Shown here: positions 42,798-50,759 of the stretch, in pieces
Position numbering within the stretch: position 1 is the stretch's first letter
Layout: the number at the start of each line of letters is the position of its first letter
Origin: Butyricicoccus pullicaecorum
GTDB taxonomy: Bacteria > Bacillota > Clostridia > Oscillospirales > Butyricicoccaceae
Length of the DNA stretch: 64,000 bases
Assembly: GCA_018365995.1 (NCBI GenBank)
Contig: JAGZIY010000016.1
Location: 36,602 to 100,601, forward strand
Direction: 5' to 3'
Program-made: the position numbers and the translations under genes
The notes under the pieces: generated by a model
Told to the model about the DNA's origin: nothing
The model's database searches: none
Seen by the model: only the letters and a program-made list of their open reading frames with translations

Positions 42798-45018
42798 AAG
42801 AAAATGTCATTTGCGGATTGGGCAGATCCTCGTCCTTCAAAATGGCACCAATCGAGGGAATCGTGCGGGTCAAATATCGTTTGGAATCGCTGAACACGAC
42901 ATCCTGTGCCCGCTGTGCGCGTGTAATGGTATGCTTTGCACGCAGCACCATGACCTGCACACCCTGCGTCGCACGTGTCGCCTTGATATCAAGCATACCC
43001 GCTCGGAACGTCATCGCACGGTTTGCCGTTGAATACAGTACAAACTCTGTATCATCTGTAACCGGATAGAAGAAGCCAACAGCCGGCACCTTATCCGAAT
43101 ATGCACCTGTCAAGCGGCGGCGATTGGTTTTAGTTTCAAAGCTCTCCACGGAAAATCTGGCAGCCTTACCGTTTTCGAATACAACCACCATACTCCCCTT
43201 ATAATCTCCCGGCAGCAGCGCAAACACGGGCACTTCCCCTTCATTCATATCTAGCTTGGACGGCAGATAGTCACCCAGTACCGATGCCTTGCAGTCATCA
43301 AAATCATGCAAATGCGCCTTGTATGCCTGATGCTGATTAGTGAGGAAGATGATTTCTGCCTTATTGGTTGTCTCACATTCCCACACAACCGTATCGCCGT
43401 CCTTGAGTTTATGCTCGGCAGACATACGCCATGATGCTGGTGTGATTTTCTTAAAATAGCCCTCCTGCGTCATAAAAATGAGCACTGGATAATCCTCGAT
43501 ATGGTCGGTCTCATCAAAAGATTTGACCGTGCTGATACTAACGATTTCAGAATGACGCAGGGCAGGATACTTCTTGATTACAGCCTCCAGTTCCTTGACA
43601 ATGATGCTGCGAATTTTTTGTTGACTGCTTACAATGCCTTCTAGTTTTTCGATTTCGGCTGCCAGTGCATCGGTTTCCTGTGTGCGTTTGAGGATATATT
43701 CCTTGTTGATGTGGCGCAGCTTGATTTCTGCAATAAATTCTGCCTGTTCCGCGTCCACACCAAAGCCAATCATCAGATTGGGTACAACCTCAGCATCCTC
43801 CTCCGTCTCTCGAATGATTTGGATTGCACGATCAATATCGAGCAGGATTTTCTTGAGTCCTTCCAATAAGTGCAGCTTGTGCTTTTTCTTTCCCAAGTCA
43901 AAGTACACGCGACGGCGCACACATTCAATACGCCATGCCGTCCATTCATCGAGCAAGGCACGCACACCCAGCACACGAGGCATGCCTTGAATGAGTACAT
44001 TGAAATTACAGGAGCAGGAATCCATAAGTGGTGTCATGCGGAATAGGCGGTCCATCAGCTTGTCCGGATCGGTTCCACGCTTTAAATCGATTGCAATTTT
44101 CAGACCACCCAAATCAGATTCATCTCGTATATCCGAAATTTCTCGGATTTTTCCCGTCTTTACCAACTCTGCAACCTTATCAATAATGGCTTCAATGGTT
44201 GTAGTATACGGGATCTCTGTAATTTCAATCAGATTTTCTTTTTTCAGATACTGCCATTTGCCGCGTACCTTAAACGAACCGCGTCCGGTTTCATAGATTC
44301 TACGCATCTCTGCCGGATCATACAAGATTTCTCCGCCGGTTGGAAAATCCGGTGCAGGCATGGTCTCCATCACATCATGCTCTGGATTTTTGATGCAGGC
44401 AATTGCTGTGCGGCATACTTCATGCAGATTAAAACCGCAGAAAGATGATGCCATGCCAACTGCGATACCCGTGTTGGCAGAAACCAGAATATTGGGGAAA
44501 GTCGTTGGCAGGAGCGTCGGCTCCTGCATAGAGCCATCATAATTATCCACCAAATCAACTGCATCACAGTCGATATCACGGAACAGCTCAATACAAAAGG
44601 CGTCCAGCTTAGCTTCGGTATAACGCGGTGCAGCATACGCCATATCTCGAGAATAAACCTTGCCAAAGTTTCCCTTAGAGTCAATAAACGGAGTCAGCAG
44701 CGATTCATTGCCTCGTGTCAATCGTACCATGGTCTCATAAATCGCCTGATCCCCATGCGGGTTGAGCTTCATGGTTTCGCCTACAATATTGGCAGACTTG
44801 GTACGGTTTCCATTGAGCAATCCCTTTTTGTACATTGTATAGAGCAATTTTCTGTGAGACGGCTTAAAACCATCAATTTCAGGAATTGCACGCGACACAA
44901 TAACACTCATTGCATAGGGCATATAGTTTACACGGAGCGTTTCTGTGATTGGCTGTTCAGTTGGTGCAAGCGGCGGCTGTACCGAGCGCTTGGAATCTGT
45001 TTCTTTTTTCTTCGCCAC
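42796..45018 (-). CDS. parC: DNA topoisomerase IV subunit A
   Basis: 740 residues, shorter than GyrA. GFKPSHRKLLYTMYKKG and RDMAYAAPRYTEAKLD (catalytic Tyr in the AAPRYTE motif) mark the type IIA cleavage subunit. The C-terminal domain lacks a clear GyrA box (Q-R-R-G-G-K-G), which supports ParC over GyrA. It is 15 bases after parE in the same operon. Together they separate linked daughter chromosomes. Confidence 0.9.
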   Translation of the reverse strand: MAKKKETDSKRSVQPPLAPTEQPITETLRVNYMPYAMSVIVSRAIPEIDGFKPSHRKLLYTMYKKGLLNGNRTKSANIVGETMKLNPHGDQAIYETMVRLTRGNESLLTPFIDSKGNFGKVYSRDMAYAAPRYTEAKLDAFCIELFRDIDCDAVDLVDNYDGSMQEPTLLPTTFPNILVSANTGIAVGMASSFCGFNLHEVCRTAIACIKNPEHDVMETMPAPDFPTGGEILYDPAEMRRIYETGRGSFKVRGKWQYLKKENLIEITEIPYTTTIEAIIDKVAELVKTGKIREISDIRDESDLGGLKIAIDLKRGTDPDKLMDRLFRMTPLMDSCSCNFNVLIQGMPRVLGVRALLDEWTAWRIECVRRRVYFDLGKKKHKLHLLEGLKKILLDIDRAIQIIRETEEDAEVVPNLMIGFGVDAEQAEFIAEIKLRHINKEYILKRTQETDALAAEIEKLEGIVSSQQKIRSIIVKELEAVIKKYPALRHSEIVSISTVKSFDETDHIEDYPVLIFMTQEGYFKKITPASWRMSAEHKLKDGDTVVWECETTNKAEIIFLTNQHQAYKAHLHDFDDCKASVLGDYLPSKLDMNEGEVPVFALLPGDYKGSMVVVFENGKAARFSVESFETKTNRRRLTGAYSDKVPAVGFFYPVTDDTEFVLYSTANRAMTFRAGMLDIKATRATQGVQVMVLRAKHTITRAQRAQDVVFSDSKRYLTRTIPSIGAILKDEDLPNPQMTFS

Positions 45019-45033
45019 AAGCAGCGGCCTCCT

Positions 45034-47028
45034 TTATGAAATATCCGCGAAATCTAAATACTGTGCGCCGTTCTCTGCAATGTATTCCTTGCGTCCGGCG
45101 AGATTATCTCCCAGCAGCAGATCAAACATATCCGCGGTTGCTTCAGCGTCCTCAGGGGTAACACGAATGAGGCGGCGCGAGGCAGGATTCATGGTCGTTT
45201 CCCACATCATATCCGCTTCATTCTCGCCCAATCCCTTGGAACGCTGGATATTGATTTTTTTACCATCTAGTTTTTTGAGCAAAGCAGCCTTTTCTGCATC
45301 GTCAAAGGCAAAATAGGTTTTATCTTTATAAGTGATCTCGTAAAGCGGGGATTCCGCAATGTAGACAAACCCCTGCTCGATCAGAGTTGGCATCAGGCGG
45401 TAAATCATTGTGAGGATAAGCGTGCGAATCTGAAAACCATCGACATCTGCATCTGTACAAATAATGACCTTATTCCAGCGCAAGCTGTCCAAATCAAATC
45501 CCGATAAGTCCCTGTTCGCCTTGGTACGCACCTCGACTCCACAGCCCAGCACGCGAATGAGATCGGTAATGATATCGTTCTTAAAAATCTTATCATATTC
45601 TGCCTTCAAGCAATTGAGGATTTTACCGCGTACAGGCATGATCGCCTGAAACTCTGAATCGCGTCCCTGCTTGCAGGAGCCCAGTGCCGAATCACCCTCC
45701 ACGATATACAGTTCCCGTCTGGAGGTATCCCTTGTACGGCAATCTACAAATTTTTGCACACGGTTTGACACATCTAAATTACCAGAAAGCTTTTTCTTAA
45801 TATTGAGCCTTGCACGCTCTGCCTGCTCACGGCTTCGCTTATTGATGAGCACCTGATCCGCAATCTTATCAGCTTCATCTTTATTCTCAATAAAGTAGAT
45901 TTCAAGATTTTCCTTCAAGAACTCCGTTGTAGCTTCCTGTACAAAGCGGTTTGTAATGGCCTTTTTAGTCTGGTTCTCATAAGAGGTCTGGGTAGAAAAG
46001 CAGTTCGTAACCAAAACCAGTGCGTCTGCGATATCCTGAAAAGTTACCTTACTCTCATTTTTTTGGTACTTATTCTGCTGCTTGAGATAGGCATCTACCG
46101 CCGAAACAAAAGCGGAGCGCACTGCCTTATCCGGTGCACCGCCATATTCCAGCCATGATGAGTTGTGATAATACTCTGTCCGCGCATTCTCACGAGAAAA
46201 ACAAAACGCACACGACAGCTTGACACGATATTCCTCTTTGTCTGCGCGGTCACGTCCACGCCGTTCTGCCTGATAGAACTGTACACTGGTGAGCGGCTGT
46301 TCACCAGCAAGCTCCGCTACATAGTCCACAATGCCATTTTCATAACAAAATTCAGAGGTATCAAACCCACTTTCATTCTCATCGCGCAGCACAAAGAGCA
46401 GTCCTGCATTGACGACTGCCTGCCGCTTGAGGATATCGGTATAATATGCAAGTGGGATATTGATATCAGTGAATACCTCCAAATCCGGTCTCCAATGAAT
46501 CCTTGTTCCTGTCTTTTTCTCCTTGGACGGTGTCTTGATAAAGCCTTCCGGTGTGCTGGTCTTATTTTCACCCTTTTCAAAGTGCAGTTCATAAGAAAAA
46601 CCGTCACGCCACACAGTAACATCCATATACTCCGAAGAGTACTGGGTTGCACAGGTACCCAAGCCATTGAGTCCCAGAGAAAACTCATAGTTTTCCCCCT
46701 CATTATTCTTATACTTGCCGCCGGCATACAACTCGCAAAAGACAAGCTCCCAGTTATAACGCTGTTCATTCGGATTGAACTCAATTGGGATTCCACGTCC
46801 CATATCCTCAATTTCGACAGAACCATCGGCGTAGCGCGTCACCGTAATCCGGTTTCCATGCCCTTCACGCGCCTCATCAATCGAGTTTGATAAAATTTCA
46901 AAGACAGAATGTTCACAGCCCTCTATGCCATCGGAACCAAAAATAACGCCCGGACGTTTCCGAACGCGATCCGCACCCTTGAGGGACGAAATACTGTCAT
47001 TTCCATATTGGTTACTTGGTTTCGCCAT
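45034..47028 (-). CDS. parE: DNA topoisomerase IV subunit B
   Basis: 664 residues. GHKL ATPase domain: FEILSNSIDEAREGHGNRI, VEIEDMGRGIP and LNGLGTCATQYSSE. The TOPRIM part follows: ELYIVEGDSALGSCKQGRD and DADVDGFQIRTLIL. It supplies ATP hydrolysis to the ParC cleavage subunit. The promoter is at 47064-47093. It could in principle be the B subunit of a second gyrase-like enzyme; pairing with ParC favours topoisomerase IV. Confidence 0.9.
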   Translation of the reverse strand: MAKPSNQYGNDSISSLKGADRVRKRPGVIFGSDGIEGCEHSVFEILSNSIDEAREGHGNRITVTRYADGSVEIEDMGRGIPIEFNPNEQRYNWELVFCELYAGGKYKNNEGENYEFSLGLNGLGTCATQYSSEYMDVTVWRDGFSYELHFEKGENKTSTPEGFIKTPSKEKKTGTRIHWRPDLEVFTDINIPLAYYTDILKRQAVVNAGLLFVLRDENESGFDTSEFCYENGIVDYVAELAGEQPLTSVQFYQAERRGRDRADKEEYRVKLSCAFCFSRENARTEYYHNSSWLEYGGAPDKAVRSAFVSAVDAYLKQQNKYQKNESKVTFQDIADALVLVTNCFSTQTSYENQTKKAITNRFVQEATTEFLKENLEIYFIENKDEADKIADQVLINKRSREQAERARLNIKKKLSGNLDVSNRVQKFVDCRTRDTSRRELYIVEGDSALGSCKQGRDSEFQAIMPVRGKILNCLKAEYDKIFKNDIITDLIRVLGCGVEVRTKANRDLSGFDLDSLRWNKVIICTDADVDGFQIRTLILTMIYRLMPTLIEQGFVYIAESPLYEITYKDKTYFAFDDAEKAALLKKLDGKKINIQRSKGLGENEADMMWETTMNPASRRLIRVTPEDAEATADMFDLLLGDNLAGRKEYIAENGAQYLDFADIS

Positions 47029-47063
47029 AAAACACTTCTCCTGTTTGATTCACAATTGGTTCT

Positions 47064-47093
47064 ATTATATACCAGCAAACCCATTTAAGTCAA
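47064..47093 (-). promoter_or_regulatory. parE promoter
   Basis: Minus strand TTGACT (47093-47088), 18-base spacer, TATAAT (47069-47064), 35 bases before the ATG. Confidence 0.7.
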
Positions 47094-47171
47094 ATCAAAA
47101 GCAATTTATCTGAATTTTTTCCAAGATATGATGTCGATATTCCTGTATTTTTAAAAAAGAAGGGAACAAAA

Positions 47172-47424
47172 AAAGAAAAGTATAACACCCAGACAGCAAT
47201 GGTCTGGGTGTTATACTCAAAAAAAGTAAGGATAAAAAAGAAGGGGGATAGAAAGAAAAAGGTATTATGAAAGGAGAAAAAACTCTCCTAGATGTTGTCA
47301 TTGCCTTGACTCTGCCGCATGGGGGACATACGGCAGAAGGCAATTTTGAAGGGGTAAGAAAAAAGTAGGGGGATTGGGGTAATCAGTCAGGAACCTGAGA
47401 TGGGGGAATCTCTTGTTCTTGACT
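47172..47424 (-). ncRNA. Candidate small RNA with C-rich loops
   Basis: About 253 bases with no plausible ORF. The 5' end forms a nested hairpin (47424-47385): AGTCA/TGACT, GAAC/GTTC, GAGAT/ATCTC with symmetric small internal loops and the loop UCCCCC. A linker with ACCCC, UCCCCC and ACCCC follows. The second hairpin (47344-47300) has ATTGCCT/AGGCAAT, then CTGCCGTATG/CATGCGGCAG with loop UCCCC. A third is AGGAGA/TCTCCT (47289-47272). A pyrimidine-rich linker with another UCCCCC leads to the terminator. Promoter TACAAT at 47436-47431. C-runs in loops are typical of sRNAs that pair with Shine-Dalgarno sequences. I do not recognise a known family. Confidence 0.6.
47174..47216 (-). terminator. 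Terminator of the candidate small RNA
   Basis: GTATAACACCCAGAC pairs perfectly with GTCTGGGTGTTATAC (47180-47216), 15 bp and a 7-base loop. On the minus strand TTTTCTTTTTTTTG follows. Confidence 0.9.
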
Positions 47425-47430
47425 GTCTTT

Positions 47431-47507
47431 ATTGTACTGCAACTTTGTGTCAGAATCTTGTCAGAATTATGACATATTTTTTAACGTTCTATGAAGGTTC
47501 TATGAAC
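47431..47507 (-). promoter_or_regulatory. Pho-box-like array of 11-bp repeats before the small RNA
   Basis: Read on the minus strand from 47507, six consecutive 11-base units begin TTCATA, TTCATA, TTAAAA, GTCATA, GACAAG, GACACA. The stretch ATGTCATAATTCTGACAA agrees with the E. coli Pho box at 14 of 18 positions. The -10 TACAAT follows 10 bases after the last CTGACAC, and there is no -35 hexamer. This is the layout of an activator-dependent PhoB/OmpR-family promoter. Confidence 0.6.
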
Positions 47508-47517
47508 AAAGAAAAAC

Positions 47518-47549
47518 AAAACACCGAAGCAATCATACTTCGGTGTTTT
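47518..47549 (-). terminator. rpsU terminator
   Basis: AAAACACCGAAG pairs with CTTCGGTGTTTT over 8 bases, with TTTGTTTTTC following on the minus strand. Confidence 0.88.
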
Positions 47550-47562
47550 GAAGAAAACATAC

Positions 47563-47745
47563 TTATCTGAACTTACGCTTCTTAGCGCGAGCAGCCTCAG
47601 ACTTCTTGCGGCGCTTTACGCTTGGGCTCTCATAATGCTCACGCTTGCGGAGCTCGGAAAGCACACCAGCCTTGGCACAGGAACGCTTGAACCGCCTCAG
47701 AGCGCTGTCCAGGGTCTCGTTTTCCTTGATATGGACTTCCGACAT
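47563..47745 (-). CDS. rpsU: Ribosomal protein bS21
   Basis: 60 residues, very basic. IKENETLDSALRRFKRSC, then SELRKREHYESPSVKRRKKS and an Arg/Lys-rich tail: full-length S21. It is a component of the 30S subunit near the anti-Shine-Dalgarno region. GAGGGAGGG precedes the ATG. Monocistronic, with a consensus promoter and a ~105-base leader containing a small AACGC/GCGTT hairpin. Confidence 0.97.
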   Translation of the reverse strand: MSEVHIKENETLDSALRRFKRSCAKAGVLSELRKREHYESPSVKRRKKSEAARAKKRKFR

Positions 47746-47857
47746 CGTTTTCCCTCCCTCCGCGCGTTCGGCTATTTCCAGAACGCTTGCGTTTTTACAG
47801 CGGACGAATGTACACTATGTCAAACAGGCACAATCCTCCCGATAAAACCGTAAGATT

Positions 47858-47886
47858 ATTATACTAAATCTCTCGGAAGCTGTCAA
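47858..47886 (-). promoter_or_regulatory. rpsU promoter
   Basis: Minus strand TTGACA (47886-47881), 17-base spacer, TATAAT (47863-47858): full consensus, immediately after the leuS stop. Confidence 0.88.
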
Positions 47887-47899
47887 GTAAAAATACAAA

Positions 47900-50305
47900 T
47901 TATTTTACGACCAAATTGACGATTTTATTCTTGACTACAATGGTCTTTACAACGGTCTTTCCATCGATTGCGTTCTTTACCTTTTCATCTGCCATTGCAA
48001 TATCAATCGCTGTCTGCTCATCACAATTGACGGGCAGCTGAACGGTAGAGCGAATCTTACCATTGACCTGCACACCGATCTCAACCGAAGATTCTACGGT
48101 CTTTGCCTGCTCGTATTCTGGCCATGCCACCAGAGAAAGTACGGTGTCATGCCCCAGCATCTGCCACAGTTCCTCAGTAACGTGCGGTGCAAATGGATTT
48201 ACGATTTTAAGCAGGGTCTCATACTCCGCGCGATTGACGCCCTTATCATAGAATTGGTTCACAAGACTCATGAGCGCTGCAATTGCAGTATTTGCCTTCA
48301 GGTTTTCGATATCCTCTCCAACCTTTTTGATAGTCTTGTGCAGAGCAGTCTCATTTTCTGCGCTGTACGCATCACCCTCCTTGACCTGTTCAAAGAGGTT
48401 CCAAACGCGTTCTACAAAACGGCGGCAGCCCTTAATGGAGGCAGAGGACCACGGTGCAGCCTTCTCAAAATCACCAATGAACATTTCATAAAGACGCATA
48501 GTGTCTGCACCATAGGTCTCAACAATTTCATCTGGATTTACAACATTTCCACGAGACTTTGACATTTTCTCGCCATTTTCTCCCAGAATCATGCCGTGTG
48601 AGGTGCGCTTTGCATAAGGCTCCTTGGTCGAAACAACACCGATGTCATAGAGGAACTTATGCCAGAAACGGCTGTACAACAGGTGCAGCGTGGTGTGCTC
48701 CATACCACCGTTATACCAATCCACCGGACTCCAGTATGCAAGCGCTTCCTTAGAGCAAAGCTCCTTATCATTGTGTGGGTCCATATAGCGCAGAAAATAC
48801 CATGAGGAGCCTGCCCACTGCGGCATGGTATCGGTTTCACGCTTTGCCGGACCTCCACAGCATGGGCAAGTGGTATTGACCCAATCGGTCATCTTCGCAA
48901 GCGGAGACTCACCGTTCTCTGTCGGCTCATAGGAATCCACATCTGGCAGTGTGAGCGGCAGCTGATCCTCCGGCAGCGGCACCCAGCCGCATTTTTCACA
49001 GGACACCAACGGAATGGGTTCGCCCCAATAGCGCTGACGAGAGAATACCCAGTCACGCAGCTTATAGTTGACCTTCTCATGTCCAATTCCCTTGTCGGTG
49101 AGGAAGGCAATGATTTTCTTTTTTGCATCAGCAACTGAAAGTCCGTTGAGAAAATCCGAATTGATGAGTGTTCCGGTTGTCACATCGGTAAAGGGAGCCT
49201 CCTGCACATCGCCGCCTGCAATGACCTCAACAATTGGCAGACCAAACACCTTTGCAAATGCCCAGTCGCGGTCATCATGTGCCGGCACTGCCATAATTGC
49301 ACCTGTACCATAGGACATGAGTACATAATCTGATACAAAAATCGGAATCTGCTTACCGTTGACCGGATTGATTGCCATAACGCCATCAAGACGCACACCC
49401 GTCTTGTCCTTGTTGAGCTCAGTGCGCTCAAAGTCAGACTTGCGTGCTGCCTCCTCACGGTAGGCACGAACAGCGTCTATGTTCTTGAGCTTGTCTGCCC
49501 ACGCTTCTACCATCGGATGCTCGGGAGAAATTACCATATAGGTCGCACCAAACAGGGTATCTGGTCGGGTGGTATAGACGGTCAGCCGATCACCCTCTGT
49601 CGTAGTAAAATCTACCTCGGCACCAGTGGAGCGTCCAATCCAGTTTTTCTGCTGTGTCTTGACACGCTCTACAAAGTCCACCTCATCGAGATCATCAATG
49701 AGCCGCTGTGCATATTTGGTGATGCCCAGCATCCACTGGCTCTTAGTCTTTCGAACGACCTCAGAATTGCAGCGCTCACATACGCCATTGACGACCTCCT
49801 CATTTGCCAGTACACACTTGCAGGAGGTACACCAATTGACCGCCATTTCTTTCTTATACGCAAGCCCTTTCTTAAAAAGCTGAAGGAAAATCCACTGTGT
49901 CCACTTGTAGTAAGACGGATCTGTGGTATTGATTTCACGCGACCAGTCAAAAGACAGACCCAGTGCCTTGAGCTGGCTCTTAAAACGTGCTACATTGTTC
50001 TTTGTCACCTCAGCTGGGTGGATATGATTTTTAATCGCAAAGTTTTCGGTTGGCAGTCCAAACGCATCCCATCCCATTGGATACAAGACATTATAACCCT
50101 GCATACGCTTTTTGCGGGCAACGATATCCAGCGCAGTATAAGAGCGCGGATGTCCTACATGCAGTCCCATACCAGATGGATATGGGAATTCCACCAGCGC
50201 ATAGAATTTCGGCTTGGAAAAATCATTTGGTGCAGCAAAACATTCCTTTTCGTCCCAAATTTTCTGCCACTTGGCTTCGACAGCCTGATGATCGTATTTA
50301 TTCAA
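47900..50305 (-). CDS. leuS: Leucyl-tRNA synthetase
   Basis: 801 residues. Start taken as TTG at 50305 because UGGGGGUU lies 8 bases upstream and the protein then begins as usual (NKYDHQAVEAKWQKIW). ATG at 50344 lies inside a hairpin without a ribosome site. Signatures: FPYPSGMGLHVGHPRSYT (class I HIGH-type), the CP1 editing domain with TTRPDTLFGATY, and KMSKSRGNVV (KMSKS). It charges tRNA-Leu. No T-box leader is present. Confidence 0.96.
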   Translation of the reverse strand: MNKYDHQAVEAKWQKIWDEKECFAAPNDFSKPKFYALVEFPYPSGMGLHVGHPRSYTALDIVARKKRMQGYNVLYPMGWDAFGLPTENFAIKNHIHPAEVTKNNVARFKSQLKALGLSFDWSREINTTDPSYYKWTQWIFLQLFKKGLAYKKEMAVNWCTSCKCVLANEEVVNGVCERCNSEVVRKTKSQWMLGITKYAQRLIDDLDEVDFVERVKTQQKNWIGRSTGAEVDFTTTEGDRLTVYTTRPDTLFGATYMVISPEHPMVEAWADKLKNIDAVRAYREEAARKSDFERTELNKDKTGVRLDGVMAINPVNGKQIPIFVSDYVLMSYGTGAIMAVPAHDDRDWAFAKVFGLPIVEVIAGGDVQEAPFTDVTTGTLINSDFLNGLSVADAKKKIIAFLTDKGIGHEKVNYKLRDWVFSRQRYWGEPIPLVSCEKCGWVPLPEDQLPLTLPDVDSYEPTENGESPLAKMTDWVNTTCPCCGGPAKRETDTMPQWAGSSWYFLRYMDPHNDKELCSKEALAYWSPVDWYNGGMEHTTLHLLYSRFWHKFLYDIGVVSTKEPYAKRTSHGMILGENGEKMSKSRGNVVNPDEIVETYGADTMRLYEMFIGDFEKAAPWSSASIKGCRRFVERVWNLFEQVKEGDAYSAENETALHKTIKKVGEDIENLKANTAIAALMSLVNQFYDKGVNRAEYETLLKIVNPFAPHVTEELWQMLGHDTVLSLVAWPEYEQAKTVESSVEIGVQVNGKIRSTVQLPVNCDEQTAIDIAMADEKVKNAIDGKTVVKTIVVKNKIVNLVVK

Positions 50306-50329
50306 TGGTATAACCCCCAATATTCTATG

Positions 50330-50360
50330 CAGACGGCGCAGCATGTTCCTGCGCCGTCTG
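50330..50360 (-). other. Stable hairpin between rsfS and leuS
   Basis: CAGACGGCGCAG pairs perfectly with CTGCGCCGTCTG (12 bp, 7-base loop), starting 8 bases after the rsfS stop. CATAGAATATT follows instead of a U-run, so termination is doubtful. It may limit or stabilise the leuS message. Confidence 0.6.
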
Positions 50361-50368
50361 TCAAACTC

Positions 50369-50740
50369 TTATATGCTTTCGTCCTCTATCCCCAGATCCT
50401 TCAGGGAAATGCGTGTGCCATCTTTCCAAAGGTTTTCCAGATTATAAAACTCTCTTGCCTCCGGAACAAAAATATGCACCAGTACACTGCCATAGTCGAG
50501 CAGGATCCAGCTGGACGACTCAAAGCCCTCTACATGATGCGGCATCGTATCATGGTCATACTTCAAATGATATTCCACGCTGTCTGCAAGCGCTCTTACC
50601 TGAGTTGTTGAGGTCGCAGTGCAAATTACAAAGTATTCGGTCAATGTTGTCAGATGCTCTACCTGCAACACATCAATATCTCTGCCTTTTCGCTCTAAAA
50701 GGGCTTCACAGATATATCTTGCGGTTTGCTGTGCGTTCAT
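50369..50740 (-). CDS. rsfS: Ribosome silencing factor RsfS
   Basis: 123 residues from the ATG at 50740. LTTLTEYFVICTATSTTQVRA and ESSSWILLDYGSVLVHIFVPEARE are the conserved RsfS/Iojap segments. It binds protein uL14 and keeps subunits apart when nutrients are low. It lies 19 bases after the LCP gene, in the nadD-yqeK-LCP-rsfS-leuS order common in Firmicutes. Confidence 0.95.
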   Translation of the reverse strand: MNAQQTARYICEALLERKGRDIDVLQVEHLTTLTEYFVICTATSTTQVRALADSVEYHLKYDHDTMPHHVEGFESSSWILLDYGSVLVHIFVPEAREFYNLENLWKDGTRISLKDLGIEDESI

Positions 50741-50759
50741 GTGCACTCTCCTTTTTTCT

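Noticed and set aside
47095..47343. Minus-strand 82-residue open frame across the small RNA
   Set aside because: No ribosome site, low-complexity Phe/Pro/Ser sequence, and it runs through the terminator hairpin. The RNA structure explains the region better.
50306..50368. T-box leader for leuS
   Set aside because: No T-box sequence or specifier stem; only a simple perfect hairpin.
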